Assembly: GCA_022829145.1 (NCBI GenBank)
Contig: CM040742.1
Span: forward strand, 17,797,631 to 17,861,630
Direction of reading: 5' to 3'
Source of the DNA: Albula goreensis
Lineage: Eukaryota > Chordata > Actinopteri > Albuliformes > Albulidae
Length of the DNA stretch: 64,000 nucleotides
Shown here: positions 47,789-56,959 of the stretch, piece after piece
Layout of the letters: each line of letters opens with the position of its first letter
Numbering within the stretch: position 1 is the stretch's first letter
The notes under the pieces: generated by a model
What the model was told of the DNA's origin: nothing
The model's database searches: none
The model's input: only the letters and a program-made list of their open reading frames with translations
Translations under genes and position numbers: made by a program

Positions 47789-49830
47789 CCCTGGATGCGG
47801 CCCAGGACGTCGGCCAGGTGCTGCACGTGCTCCTTCCAGCTGTTGCTGTAGATGACAATATCGTCGATGTAGGCCGCCGAATAGTCCTCTGCCCCTCTCA
47901 GCACATGGTCCACCAGCCTCTGGAAGGTCGCTGGAGCCCCATGGAGGCCAAAAGGCATGGCCCGAAAGTGGTAAAGGCCACTAGGGGCCCGGAATGCCGT
48001 CAACTCCTTTGAAGCCTCTGTCAAGGGCACCTGCCAATACCCCTTGCACAGGTCTAAGGTGCTCAGGTACTTTGCGTTCCCCAGGCGTTCAATCAGCTCG
48101 TCCACCCTCGGCATTGGGTAAGGGTCAAAAGCTGATACTGCATTCAATTTGGAGAAGTCGACACAGAAGCGTAGCCCTCCATCTTTCTTTGGCACCAGGA
48201 CAACTGGACTGCACCACTCACTACAGGAAGGCTCGATCACACCCATCTGCAGCATGTCTTGCACTTCCTGCTTGAGTGCAGGGATGAGCTTGGCTGGGAC
48301 TCTGCAGCTGGTCTGGCGGATGGGTTCAGGTTTCAGAAGGCGGATGTGATGTTTAATGACGTCGGTACATCCTGGCTCTGACCTGAACAGCTCCTCAGTC
48401 ATGCAGCCCTTCAGCTCCTCTTGACGTGCAATGGGTAGGTGCCTCATGTCCGGCAGTTCTGGAGCCCTCGCTGAAGAAGGGAAGTACTGTTCCTGTAGCT
48501 CCTCTTCATCCTGTATGGTGCGGGCCCACAGCTGTTCCCTGAGTGGCGGTCGCTCCACCCACTCTTTGAGCAGGTTTACGTGGAAGACGTGGTGCTTCTT
48601 GCGTCTATCAGGTAAGAACAGTTCATAGGTCACAGGACCAAGTTTCTTCGTGATTTCAAATGGCCCCTGCCATTTTGCAAGGAGACCGCTCTCAGAAGTG
48701 GGTAGCAACAGGAGAACCTTCTGGCCTGCAGTAAAAGATCGTCCTCGGGATGCTCTGTCGTACCTCTGCTTCTGCTGGTCCTGAGCCTTAGCCATGTGAT
48801 CGCGTGCCAATTCCTGCAACTCATCCAACTTATCCCTCATCTTGAGGACGTACGAGAGGACGTTGAGCTGCTGCGGTGGACTCTCTCCTTCCCATGCCTC
48901 CTTCAGTACATCCAGGGCCCTCGAACTTGTCGTCCATACAGCAACTGGAATGGGGAGAATCCTGTTGACGCTATGGACTTCTCTGTAAGCAAACAGAAGA
49001 AAAGGGAGCCACTGGTCCCAGTCGGAACCTGAGTCAGCAACAAACTTCCTCAGCATAGACTTGAGAGTCTTGTTGAAACGCTCAACCAAGCCGTCAGTCT
49101 GTGGATGGTATGGTGTGGTCCTAATCCCCCTTATACCTAGCAAGCTATAGACTTCCCTGAGTAACTGTGAGGTGAAGTTAGTGCCTTGGTCAGTTATTAT
49201 CTCCCTGGGAATCCCTACCCTGGAGAATAACTGTATGAGAGAGTTAATGATTTGTCTGGCCTTGATTTTCCTAAGGGGAAACGCCTCTGGATACCTAGTT
49301 GCATAGTCACACACCACTAGAATGTATCTGTTTCCAGAGCTGCTGCGCTCCAATGGGCCAACAATGTCCATTGCGATTCGAGAAAAGGGAACATCAATAA
49401 TGGGCATGCTCATAAGTGGGGCCCTATCTCCTTTCTTTGTAGGAGCAGTAAGCTGACATTCAGGACATGACTTACAATACTTAACAGTGTCTGCATACTG
49501 CTGTGGCCAATAGAATCGGCTCATGATACGTGTGAAGGTTTTTAACTGGCCTAAGTGTCCTGCCCAGGGAACAGAATGCCCAAACTTAAGTACAGTGGAC
49601 CTTAAGTTCTGGGGAATGACTAGCTGGTCACCCACACTGCACCGTCGATACAGCCGTTCCCCTTTCAGCACAAACAGTTCTCTATCCTGATCTGACACTT
49701 TAGCCGTCTCTGACACACATTTGCTAAACAAAGGCTGAAGAGTGGGGTCCTGTCTTTGCAAGTGAGCTATGTCTGCTGGGATGGGCACTAAATCTGCATG
49801 TTTTGGTGCTGGTACTGGCTCAACAAGCTC
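47789..49830 (-). CDS. pol: Pol: integrase followed by reverse transcriptase
   Basis: Numbered from the first start-like codon (GTG, 49788). Integrase: zinc-binding H71, H78, C108, C111; catalytic D141 (MDIVGP), D200 (TDQGTNF) and E236 (VERFNKTL), with exactly 35 residues between the last two; then a GPF/Y-type module (WQGPFEITKKLGPVTYEL, about 373-390). A linker of roughly 90 residues joins directly to RT: EWCSPVVLVPKKDGGLRFCV (about 524-543), LSTLDLCKGYWQVPL, FGLHGAPATFQ and YIDD (640-643). No stop separates integrase from RT, so the unusual order is real. Residues about 271-291 are a short out-of-frame stretch bounded by compensating indels. The open frame overlaps the protease frame by about 25 bases. 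Confidence 0.92.
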
Positions 49831-50390
49831 TGTTCCCGTATCCTATCCTGCCTTCTTTGCCTCCTAGTTTTTGCCTGCCTTGCCTTCGAATGACTTGTCT
49901 CCTCCCAGCAAATGGCAAGTGATCCCATCCAATATCAGAGCTAACCTCTGCCTGTTTAGCCTGGGACCGAGTTAAAACCATTACATCTCTGGAAGCCCTT
50001 ATGGAGTTGTCTGGTGTCTTGTGGTGTAAAAGGTCAAACAGAATAGGGATATCCCTGCCTAGCACTACTGGGTAGGGTAGCTGCCTCATTACTCCCACAG
50101 TCAACAAGTAGTCCTGGCCTTGTATGCTAATGGGGACCTCTGCAGTCAGGTACTCATCTTCATCCCCATGAATGCACCGAACTCTCACTTTCTCCCCTCT
50201 GAGGGCTAAATCACTAGGAAGACAGTCCTGGCGTAGCATAGTCTGACTGCTACCTGTATCCACCAGTGCCTGCCTAGGTCTACCCCCAATGAAGACCCGC
50301 ACTGTACTGTCAGGACTAATCACCTTCTCTACATTACCCCCTGCTGTACGGGGTACAAAAACACAAGTTAGTTTTGCTAATGTGCTTCAC
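49820..50390 (-). CDS. pol: Pol: retroelement aspartic protease
   Basis: The protease would cut the Gag-Pol precursor. From the start-like codon at 50323, residue 22 begins the active-site motif DTGS (ALVDTGSSQTML), and VVLGRD (86-91) is the second conserved hydrophobic-GRD block; it works as a dimer in this family. The same frame is open upstream into the end of gag, so translation probably enters from gag by a frame change. It is one frame away from gag and one frame away from integrase. The C-terminal ~60 residues after the GRD block are basic and of unknown role. Ends at TGA (49820-49822). Confidence 0.88.
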
Positions 50391-51566
50391 AGGACACTCT
50401 GCTCTCAAATGCCCTGGCTGCCCACATGTATGACAGGTGATTGGATATCTGCTGGGAGTGCTGGAGACTGTAGTTTTAGCCTTACCCATGTCTGAGCTAG
50501 GTACACTTGATTTCTGGAAGACTTTACCACTATGACCACAACCACGACCACCCACAGACTTACCCCAGGTTGGCGCAGATGCACTGGACCTCCCGAGCTG
50601 GTACCCTCTGCTTGAGCGTCTGGCCGCGAGGAAAGACTCTGCCAGTTCGGCTGCCTGCCTGGATGTGGTGGGGCTGTGTTCCTTAATCCAGGTGCGGAGC
50701 TCAGGGTTGAGGACCTTAAGGAACTGCTCCAGGACGATAGCATCTCCTATCTCCTCCTTTGTCCTTTTCTTTGGGGTCATCCACTTTTCATAGAGGACCT
50801 TGAGGCGTGCCTGCAGCTCCTTCGGCGTCTCCCCTGCTTCCACATCACTAGACCGGAACCGCATCCGGTAGGTCTCCGCACTGATCTCATATTTCAACAA
50901 GATAGCGCTCTTGACCTTCTCATAATCGGTTGTGTCCTCTATGTCCATTGCCACGTAGGCTGCACGTGCCTTGCCGGTTAGAAGGGGTACCAGATGGAGG
51001 ACCCACTCCTCTCCAGGCCACTGACACGCTAGCCCGATGCGTTCAAAGGTTGTCAGATAATGTTCAATGTCCTCATCCTCCTTAAAAGGGTGCATCTTGG
51101 GACCCTTCCATCCCAGGAACGCTCGTTCAGCTGTTCGGTTCGATTGGCCCCCTGGTGAAGCTCCTAGTTGGACCTGGACCGGAACGTTGACTGGGCCTGC
51201 CCCTTGGAGTGCTGCTGTTCCAGATGCCTCTGCTGGAGGTGGTGTTGCAGCTGGAGTAGAGAATGTTGCAGCACCCCCCAACTGCTGCTCTCGCTCCTGC
51301 CGCTCTCTCTGGACCTCCTGCTGAAGCTGGCTGAAGTGGTGCTGAAGGCTCCTCCAGCGCTGTTCCTGGCGATGGGCCTCTTCCTCAAGCCGCTCCTCCC
51401 GGGCCTGTTGAGTCTTTATGAATTGGTGGAGCATGGCGCTAAGGTCTGCCACACTCTGCTCGTGAGATGAAGATGGCGCTGCTGTTGCCCCTCCTTGGAG
51501 GTCCTCCTCTTCAGTGCCGTACTCCTCCTCCAGGTCTTGCACTGGTACTGGCTTGTGTCGGGGCAT
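50334..51566 (-). CDS. gag: Gag with SCAN-related capsid and zinc knuckle
   Basis: 410 residues, ATG 50 bases inside the 5' LTR. Order: acidic N-terminus; charged Glu/Gln/Arg-rich coiled-coil-like region (about 36-97); Pro/Ala-rich linker (98-145); capsid N-domain-like block (about 150-225, KMHPFKEDEDIEHYLTTFE); then about 228-316 resembling the vertebrate SCAN domain (RMRFRSSDVEAGETPKELQA, VLEQFLKVLNPELRTWIKEH, AAELAESFL). A single CCHC knuckle (378-391, CHTCGQPGHLRAEC) would bind RNA. SCAN domains of tetrapod zinc-finger proteins are known to derive from the capsid of a Gmr1-like Gag, which fits the pol order seen here. The frame looks intact; the last ~15 residues run past the protease frame's entry. 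Confidence 0.92.
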   Translation of the reverse strand: MPRHKPVPVQDLEEEYGTEEEDLQGGATAAPSSSHEQSVADLSAMLHQFIKTQQAREERLEEEAHRQEQRWRSLQHHFSQLQQEVQRERQEREQQLGGAATFSTPAATPPPAEASGTAALQGAGPVNVPVQVQLGASPGGQSNRTAERAFLGWKGPKMHPFKEDEDIEHYLTTFERIGLACQWPGEEWVLHLVPLLTGKARAAYVAMDIEDTTDYEKVKSAILLKYEISAETYRMRFRSSDVEAGETPKELQARLKVLYEKWMTPKKRTKEEIGDAIVLEQFLKVLNPELRTWIKEHSPTTSRQAAELAESFLAARRSSRGYQLGRSSASAPTWGKSVGGRGCGHSGKVFQKSSVPSSDMGKAKTTVSSTPSRYPITCHTCGQPGHLRAECPVKHISKTNLCFCTPYSRG

Positions 51567-51596
51567 GTTGCACTCTGCTGCCCCCTACTGGCCTGG
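51567..51596 (-). other. 5' leader between primer site and gag
   Basis: Only about 30 bases separate the primer-binding site from the gag ATG, a very short untranslated leader after the LTR. No other ATG precedes gag here. Confidence 0.6.
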
Positions 51597-51614
51597 ATCC
51601 CTCCGCTGCCACCA
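51597..51614 (-). other. Primer-binding site for tRNA-Leu
   Basis: Minus strand TGGTGGCAGCGGAGGGAT starts two bases inside the 5' LTR. It is complementary at 17 of 18 positions to the 3' end (with CCA) of vertebrate tRNA-Leu of the AAG/UAG type as I know it; the mismatch is at 51602. Confidence 0.8.
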
Positions 51615-51616
51615 AA

Positions 51617-52614
51617 TGTAATAATGTAGTGTGTCGAGAGGCCAGGGGGGTGATTAGGGAAGCACGCAGGATGACCAAAAATGAAGTGCAAAGTGCCAGA
51701 TTTTATTTACAGTGCCAGTGGGAAAAAACAAAAATCCAAGAATCCAAAAAGTACACTATTTACAACACAAACAAAAACCAAAAATTCAAACTAGAAATTG
51801 ACTAGTTCAGCCAAACTGCCATATAGTGTCACAAACCAATGTGAGACAGTTGGTTCTGCTAAAACAGCAGAACCCCAACCACGCCTTTAATTTGGTGTCT
51901 TCACCCCCCAATGCTTAACATCTCACTCCTTATAAAGGCTATGAAAATTGACTTCCCTCACTGGGCTGAACCAACCTTTAAACAATTAGAGGGGATACCT
52001 GCATCCATTTTAAATCAACTGTCACCAGTTAGATTATCCTCGTACCAATAAAAGTACATACAGGAAATACCATAATGAAGGTATAATCTTTCATGACAAA
52101 ATGAAGACTTAAACATGCAAAATTAAAACACAGGAATTTAACAACAACCATAAAATGGGATAGTCCAATTATGACGCGCGTTGAGGGCGCAAACCAGGAA
52201 ATATTACGGGTGTGGGAATGGCGGTGCCTCCGGCTGTACAAACTCTACCTGAAACAAACAGGGAAAAACGAACAGCAAACGGCAAAACAGAAAACGGAGA
52301 CAATGGAGAAAAGCAGAATGAAATGATAAAACAATGCATAATGACTGAAATAAACTCTGTAAGTACGGATATGTTTTGTGTGTTATTTTACAGTAAATGG
52401 AAAGTCAGTGATGTAAACGTTATAACTCATGCGTAATTTTAACCGGTATTAATTAGCGGAGTTGATGGAAAATAACGATATTACACACAGACAAATACAA
52501 CGGAACAGATGGAACAGACAGGGAAGTGAAGTATGAGAACAGAATGCTACTGTTCATGGCGCGGTAACTTTTAATGTCCACGTGATGAAGCTGGCGTGCG
52601 GCCGCTTCACCACA
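51617..52614 (-). repeat. 5' LTR of the Gmr1-like element
   Basis: 998 bp, element-orientation ends TGTGGTGAAG...CATTATTACA. Contains TTTATAAGG (51928-51936) and AATAAA (51702-51707). It has the extra 4 bases (GACGCGCGTTGAG) absent from the other LTR. It drives transcription leftward through gag-pol. Confidence 0.95.
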
Positions 52615-52883
52615 TGAGAGACAGGAGATCTCTGACGCAGATGAGGAGGAATGCAAAATGCTGAGAGAGTCGAAGCCTAGGCCAAAATACAAGCCAGACT
52701 GCACCTGTGTCCACTCCATCTTTACTGCTTTCAAATGATTGCATTTCTGCTTCTTCTGTCTCAAACATTTACTCTGACTTTAAGAGTGATAGACAATATT
52801 GTAAAATACATTTCAACTGTGTTATCACAGGAATACAAATAAGTGTATATACTACTGTACTACATTTTTCTTTTTTCTATCCA

Positions 52884-52885
<2 letters not shown>
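52615..52885. other. Right flank of the LTR element
   Basis: The first five bases are TGAGA, not matching the left flank. A 41-codon open stretch directly after the LTR (to about 52737) has coding-like codons but no domain I recognise. Confidence 0.4.

Positions 52886-52918
<33 letters not shown>
52886..52918. repeat. (TAA)n microsatellite
   Basis: About eleven TAA units. Confidence 0.95.
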
Positions 52919-52919
52919 T

Positions 52920-54265
52920 GATATGATAAAACAGGAAGTTAAGTTAAGTCAGCTTGGGCCTTTAACAGAGAAACACAGAGTCAGGATGTAACAGTCACAT
53001 ACTAGATTGCATTCGTCTTACAGATGTGATATCAGTATTACGTCTTGATTAATATATCAGCTTTTGGCCCACTCCTCTGTGCAGAACTGATTCAAATCGC
53101 ACTCACATGGTTTTGGGATGGGCTCCTGGGATGGAATGCGATGGTTTCCTTGGAGATGAATTTGAAAAGCAAAAGTAATGCGACATACCAAATTCAGTTT
53201 CTCACGGTCAAGAAACTCAATTATAAGAAGGAACATAACACAGACAAATATGGAATGTAAACAAATCCATTTAACAGAAGCATAAAGGTTTTAGAGGACT
53301 TTGTTTCAGTTGATGTTTGAGAAAATTCTTTTAAAATTCAGCTTAAAGATTTATGTAAAAAAAGATCATATCCTCTTATGGTAATTGAGGATGGCAATGG
53401 TAATAAACAGCTACCAGCTTTATTTTTTACTTATTTATTTATAAAGCTTTGTTTACATTTTCCATTGAAAGCCTGTTCCATTGACAACAGTAAAATTTTT
53501 CACACAACAACAACATCGAATGACCGGACAAAACAATTGAGGGAAGGATAGATTTTTTTTCTGGTCTGTACCAAAATAGAGATGATTATCAATTATTGGT
53601 ATTGTAAGAGAAAAAAATTGAAAAAAAAAAAACAACTACAACTGTCATGACACATGGATTATAGCATGGATGGTAAAATATTGTTTACATTTTTAAACAG
53701 TTTGTGTACGCTTCAGACTGCAGATCCACTCCTCTTACTGTAAAGACACTTTATGGGATTGATTAAATCTTACATAACATGCATTATTGATTTTTACAAA
53801 GATCAGTTTTCTCCAACATGGATATTAATCTGTACTTCTGAGAGAAATATAGGTAACCAAACCTATTGGTGCTGTTTTTGTTCATTTTTTATGGTGTCAT
53901 AATTAGGCACTGCATATTAATTTTCATAAGACAAAAAAATTAAACTTGTTTATTTTTTACGATATTATAAAAAAATAAATAAGGAAATCATTGCGCCCCA
54001 ATATTAATTTGGGAGACTGGGATACACCTTTGGGGAAGCAGACAAGAATTGCTACCGCATCTCTAATGAAGAGAGTGCTCATTTTGTGAGGGGAGCAGAT
54101 ACCCAGAGACAGGTTTTGTGACTCTTGTGCAATTCCATGTCAGAGGCTCTGCATATTTGCCAGAACTTGTGAAAGACCAATAAGAAATCAAGAAAATACT
54201 ATTTTTGAAATCTAAGGGTTCATTGTTCATTTATCTGTTGTTTTTATCCAGATACATTTTGTTTG
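52920..54265. other. AT-rich non-coding stretch, nothing recognised
   Basis: Frames at 53045-53260 and 53453-53635 have no domain. Several short A or T runs. Confidence 0.45.
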
Positions 54266-54269
54266 ATTA

Positions 54270-54395
54270 TTTTGTTACATAAGAAAGTCAAATTAATTAT
54301 GTAACAAAAACCACTTTTTGACTTTAAGTCAAAAACCACTGTGAAGCTTAGTTATTACTACGTTTCACAAGACAGTGAAACGTTGTGATAAATTC
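54270..54395. repeat. Cluster of three short hairpins
   Basis: 54270-54282 (TTTTGTTACATAA) pairs perfectly with 54297-54309. TTTTTGACTT near 54315 pairs with AAGTCAAAAA right after it. ACGTTTCAC near 54360 pairs with GTGAAACGT. A CAAAAACCACT word is also directly repeated. Function unknown; could be the remains of an inverted-repeat transposon. Confidence 0.6.
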
Positions 54396-54399
54396 CCAC

Positions 54400-54950
54400 A
54401 GATCACCCCCAGAATTAACCTGCAAGAGACCATTTTTGCAGGGTAGTTCTGATTCCTCAAATTCGACTGAATAAGTCCTGTTTAAATGTATTTGCAACAC
54501 AAATTCCAGTATGGCTCTGCACAGTCTCTCCAGTGACTGACGCTGCTTATATTAATACTTTTCTTAAACTACACTTGTCTAGACAGAAATTGTATAATTT
54601 CATAAGAATTATGTAAACATCTCTGCCACATCAAAAAGGGGTGCTTTTGTCCATAGTGTTTTGGATAGACTTTTCAGTAAAAAGTGTAAGGTTTGCGGCT
54701 GTATACAGTTTTAATTATTAACCATGAAGAGGTGGTTCCATATTTATGACCTCCTCATTAAACAGGATCCAAGAGAAAGTGATCAAGTGAGAATGGCAAC
54801 AAAAGCCACAGCTATTATGATGCTTCTTCTCTAACTGTTTTGTAATTGCTGACTTCACCAAACTGTATCAGTAAATATAAAAATGAACTTCTGCATTTAA
54901 TTCTGAGCCAAAAGTAAAGACAAATGTTGACTAATATATATTCTCAAACA
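54400..54950. other. Non-coding stretch, nothing recognised
   Basis: Unique AT-rich DNA. Confidence 0.45.
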
Positions 54951-54954
54951 CCGT

Positions 54955-55065
54955 GTCACTCCCCAGTGTTATTTTCATCTTAGAATTGAATAGCATGTGC
55001 CCACAAATAGACTGAAGTGTATGTTGATTGAATTGCATATGTCTTTAAAGAGACGAGGTGGTTTA
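54955..55065 (+). mobile_element. Family M inverted-repeat element, copy 5 (right end)
   Basis: Contains TTGATTGAATTGCATATGTC directly followed by TTTAAAGAGACGAGGTGG, the family M right end. The left part is not clear, so it is truncated or eroded. Confidence 0.5.
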
Positions 55066-55472
55066 TTCTAAATCTAACTCTTAGTTTTTGCAGATGTGCA
55101 TGTACATGGGTGGGACTGGGAGTGTATGTATGACTGTTTGGTCAGTCTGTTCTCATATGCATATAAAATCTACTGCATATCCTGACTTAATTTGTAAATA
55201 TTCATAATGGTAGATAAAATATTGCTTTTTTCCCCTTTATTATGACCTTTACTTTTCAAATACAGGAATAAAAATGGATGTAGTTCTTATGAGGTGAACT
55301 ACATCCTCATTGCTGTTTATTTATTTTATTTTTTTTTTCATTTTTACAATTTTACCATATTAATTCTCCATAAACCACAAATGTCCAAAAAAGGTTGTTT
55401 CGTAACTGCAACAATTTTACCATTTCTTTGTCACTCTTTTGGTCTACAAATTTCCCCCCAACATCAAGTGAG

Positions 55473-55475
<3 letters not shown>

Positions 55476-55539
<64 letters not shown>
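55476..55539. repeat. (TC)n microsatellite
   Basis: About 64 bp of TC with one TTC interruption near 55509. Confidence 0.97.
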
Positions 55540-55541
<2 letters not shown>

Positions 55542-55925
55542 CCAACATTATCGATTGTGTCCTGAAAGCACGTGCTTTGCCCTGCCACTATTAAAGGCAT
55601 ACCAGACATTGGTTCACTTTCTGCCTCACAAATTAAGCCCGCCTTTATGGTTCACTTCCTGCCATCTGTAACGCACAGCATCCAGGCTCTCAGGGTAGTA
55701 CCATAATGAGGAAATGGACCATCTGATGCATATAACACATAGGCTGCTCTTTTCATTTCCCTTGAAAGTTAAAATGAAAAAATGGTTTATGAACACACAA
55801 TGCAAACTTAAAATAGCTCAGTTAAGGTTATATTCAAACAAATAACCCACCATTTTCAAATCTGTACAGAGGAATACTGTAGACAGCAATAAAGTTCCTT
55901 TTACATTTCTTAAAAGAACTAGACT

Positions 55926-56215
55926 GGGATTCAACCAACACCTGTCCTTAACTTTGGGAAGCAACAGTCAAATTCAATTGCAAGCAAAATTTAGGGACGA
56001 GAGTTGATTGAATTCCTGTCCTGATGTATTGCATTACTTACATTTTCGATCAAGGCCATATGAGATTCTGTTCAATAGAGGAAAAAGAACACTCCAAGGA
56101 CATGGTTACTGGTCATCAATAAAATATAACACACTCAAAGACAAATATGCTTATTGTTTTATTTAATTACAAATGTCCTTAAAGAGACTAAGTGAATTTG
56201 ACTGAAACGTCAAAT
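55926..56215 (+). mobile_element. Family M inverted-repeat element, copy 6 (well preserved right end)
   Basis: Left end GGGATTCAACCAACACCTGT; centre TCAATAAAATATAACACACT then CAAAGACAAATATG; right end AATGTCCTTAAAGAGACTAA then GTGAATTTGACTGAAACG. The right end is the inverse of the left ends of copies 1 and 4. About 290 bp, no open frame. Confidence 0.55.
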
Positions 56216-56219
56216 CCGT

Positions 56220-56800
56220 TTGGATGCAAAATGATAAAATAGGCCACAACATTACACAATAAAAAACATCTGCTACATCACTCAACTGAACTAATACCCC
56301 TAAAAGATGGCAAACATGGGCAAGTCACCCACTTAAATGTGACACTAACACAATGTGTAGGATCACGCATTAGATAATTCTTGACCCATTGATAGCATTA
56401 CTGGATTACCAATATGTAATTTCAATATTTTGAGTATTTTATTATATCATTTTTATCACAAATGTGTTTGTTAGAAGGACATTTTAAATCAGGATATTTT
56501 ATGGAATAAATCAAGCAAGTTAGGGGATTATGACTTTCAGTTTTTCAGAGAACCCTGGATTACTTCTACAATTGATTTTAAGTCTGAGAAACAACAATGG
56601 ATTATGGCTTTATACCAGCTTGATGGGTGAGCCTGGGAAATATTTTTTTCAAAAAGAAACCAATGGAATTGGTTTGAATTTTTAAAATGCATACATGTGT
56701 TTACCATATATTATACATAGCAATTAAATAATGCTAAACAAATCTGCTGTGTATCTTTGAAGCTGTAGATGAATTTGTATATTTGTATTTGAATAATGTC
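56220..56800. other. AT-rich non-coding stretch, nothing recognised
   Basis: No gene or repeat recognised before the TG tract. Confidence 0.45.
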
Positions 56801-56803
56801 ACG

Positions 56804-56806
56804 GGT

Positions 56807-56896
<90 letters not shown>

Positions 56897-56951
56897 GCGT
56901 GTATGTGTGTGTACATGTGTGTGTGCATGTCTGTGCGTGTTTTTGTGTGTA
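56804..56951. repeat. Long (TG)n microsatellite
   Basis: About 75 bp of pure TG, then imperfect GCGTGTGCGTGTATG and related words. Frames over it are artefacts. Confidence 0.97.
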
Positions 56952-56959
56952 GAATTGCA

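Larger units (their letters stand above)
46053..52614 (-). mobile_element. Gmr1-like Ty3/Gypsy LTR retrotransposon, full length
   Basis: A 6,562-bp element on the minus strand, bounded by two near-identical LTRs (992 and 998 bp) with TG...CA ends. Order along its own strand: LTR, tRNA-Leu primer site, gag, protease, integrase, reverse transcriptase, RNase H, polypurine tract, LTR. Sequence motifs are Ty3/Gypsy-like, but integrase precedes reverse transcriptase, which defines the Gmr1-like group known from fish and other deuterostomes. No envelope gene or chromodomain seen. Comparing LTRs by eye gives three substitutions and three indels, so insertion is recent. Pol is broken by small indels, so this copy is unlikely to be autonomous. 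No target-site duplication: ATTAC on the left, TGAGA on the right. Confidence 0.95.

Noticed and set aside
47818..51470. Several plus-strand open frames inside the LTR element
   Set aside because: They run opposite to gag-pol and mirror its codon bias; none has motifs of its own.
46053..52614. Ordinary Ty3/Gypsy or endogenous retrovirus with envelope
   Set aside because: Integrase precedes RT and no open frame follows RNase H before the polypurine tract, so there is no room for an envelope gene.
52615..52737. 41-codon open stretch next to the LTR, possibly an exon
   Set aside because: Codon use looks reasonable, but no family is recognisable, there is no clear start, and the frame ends at a stop with no splice context.
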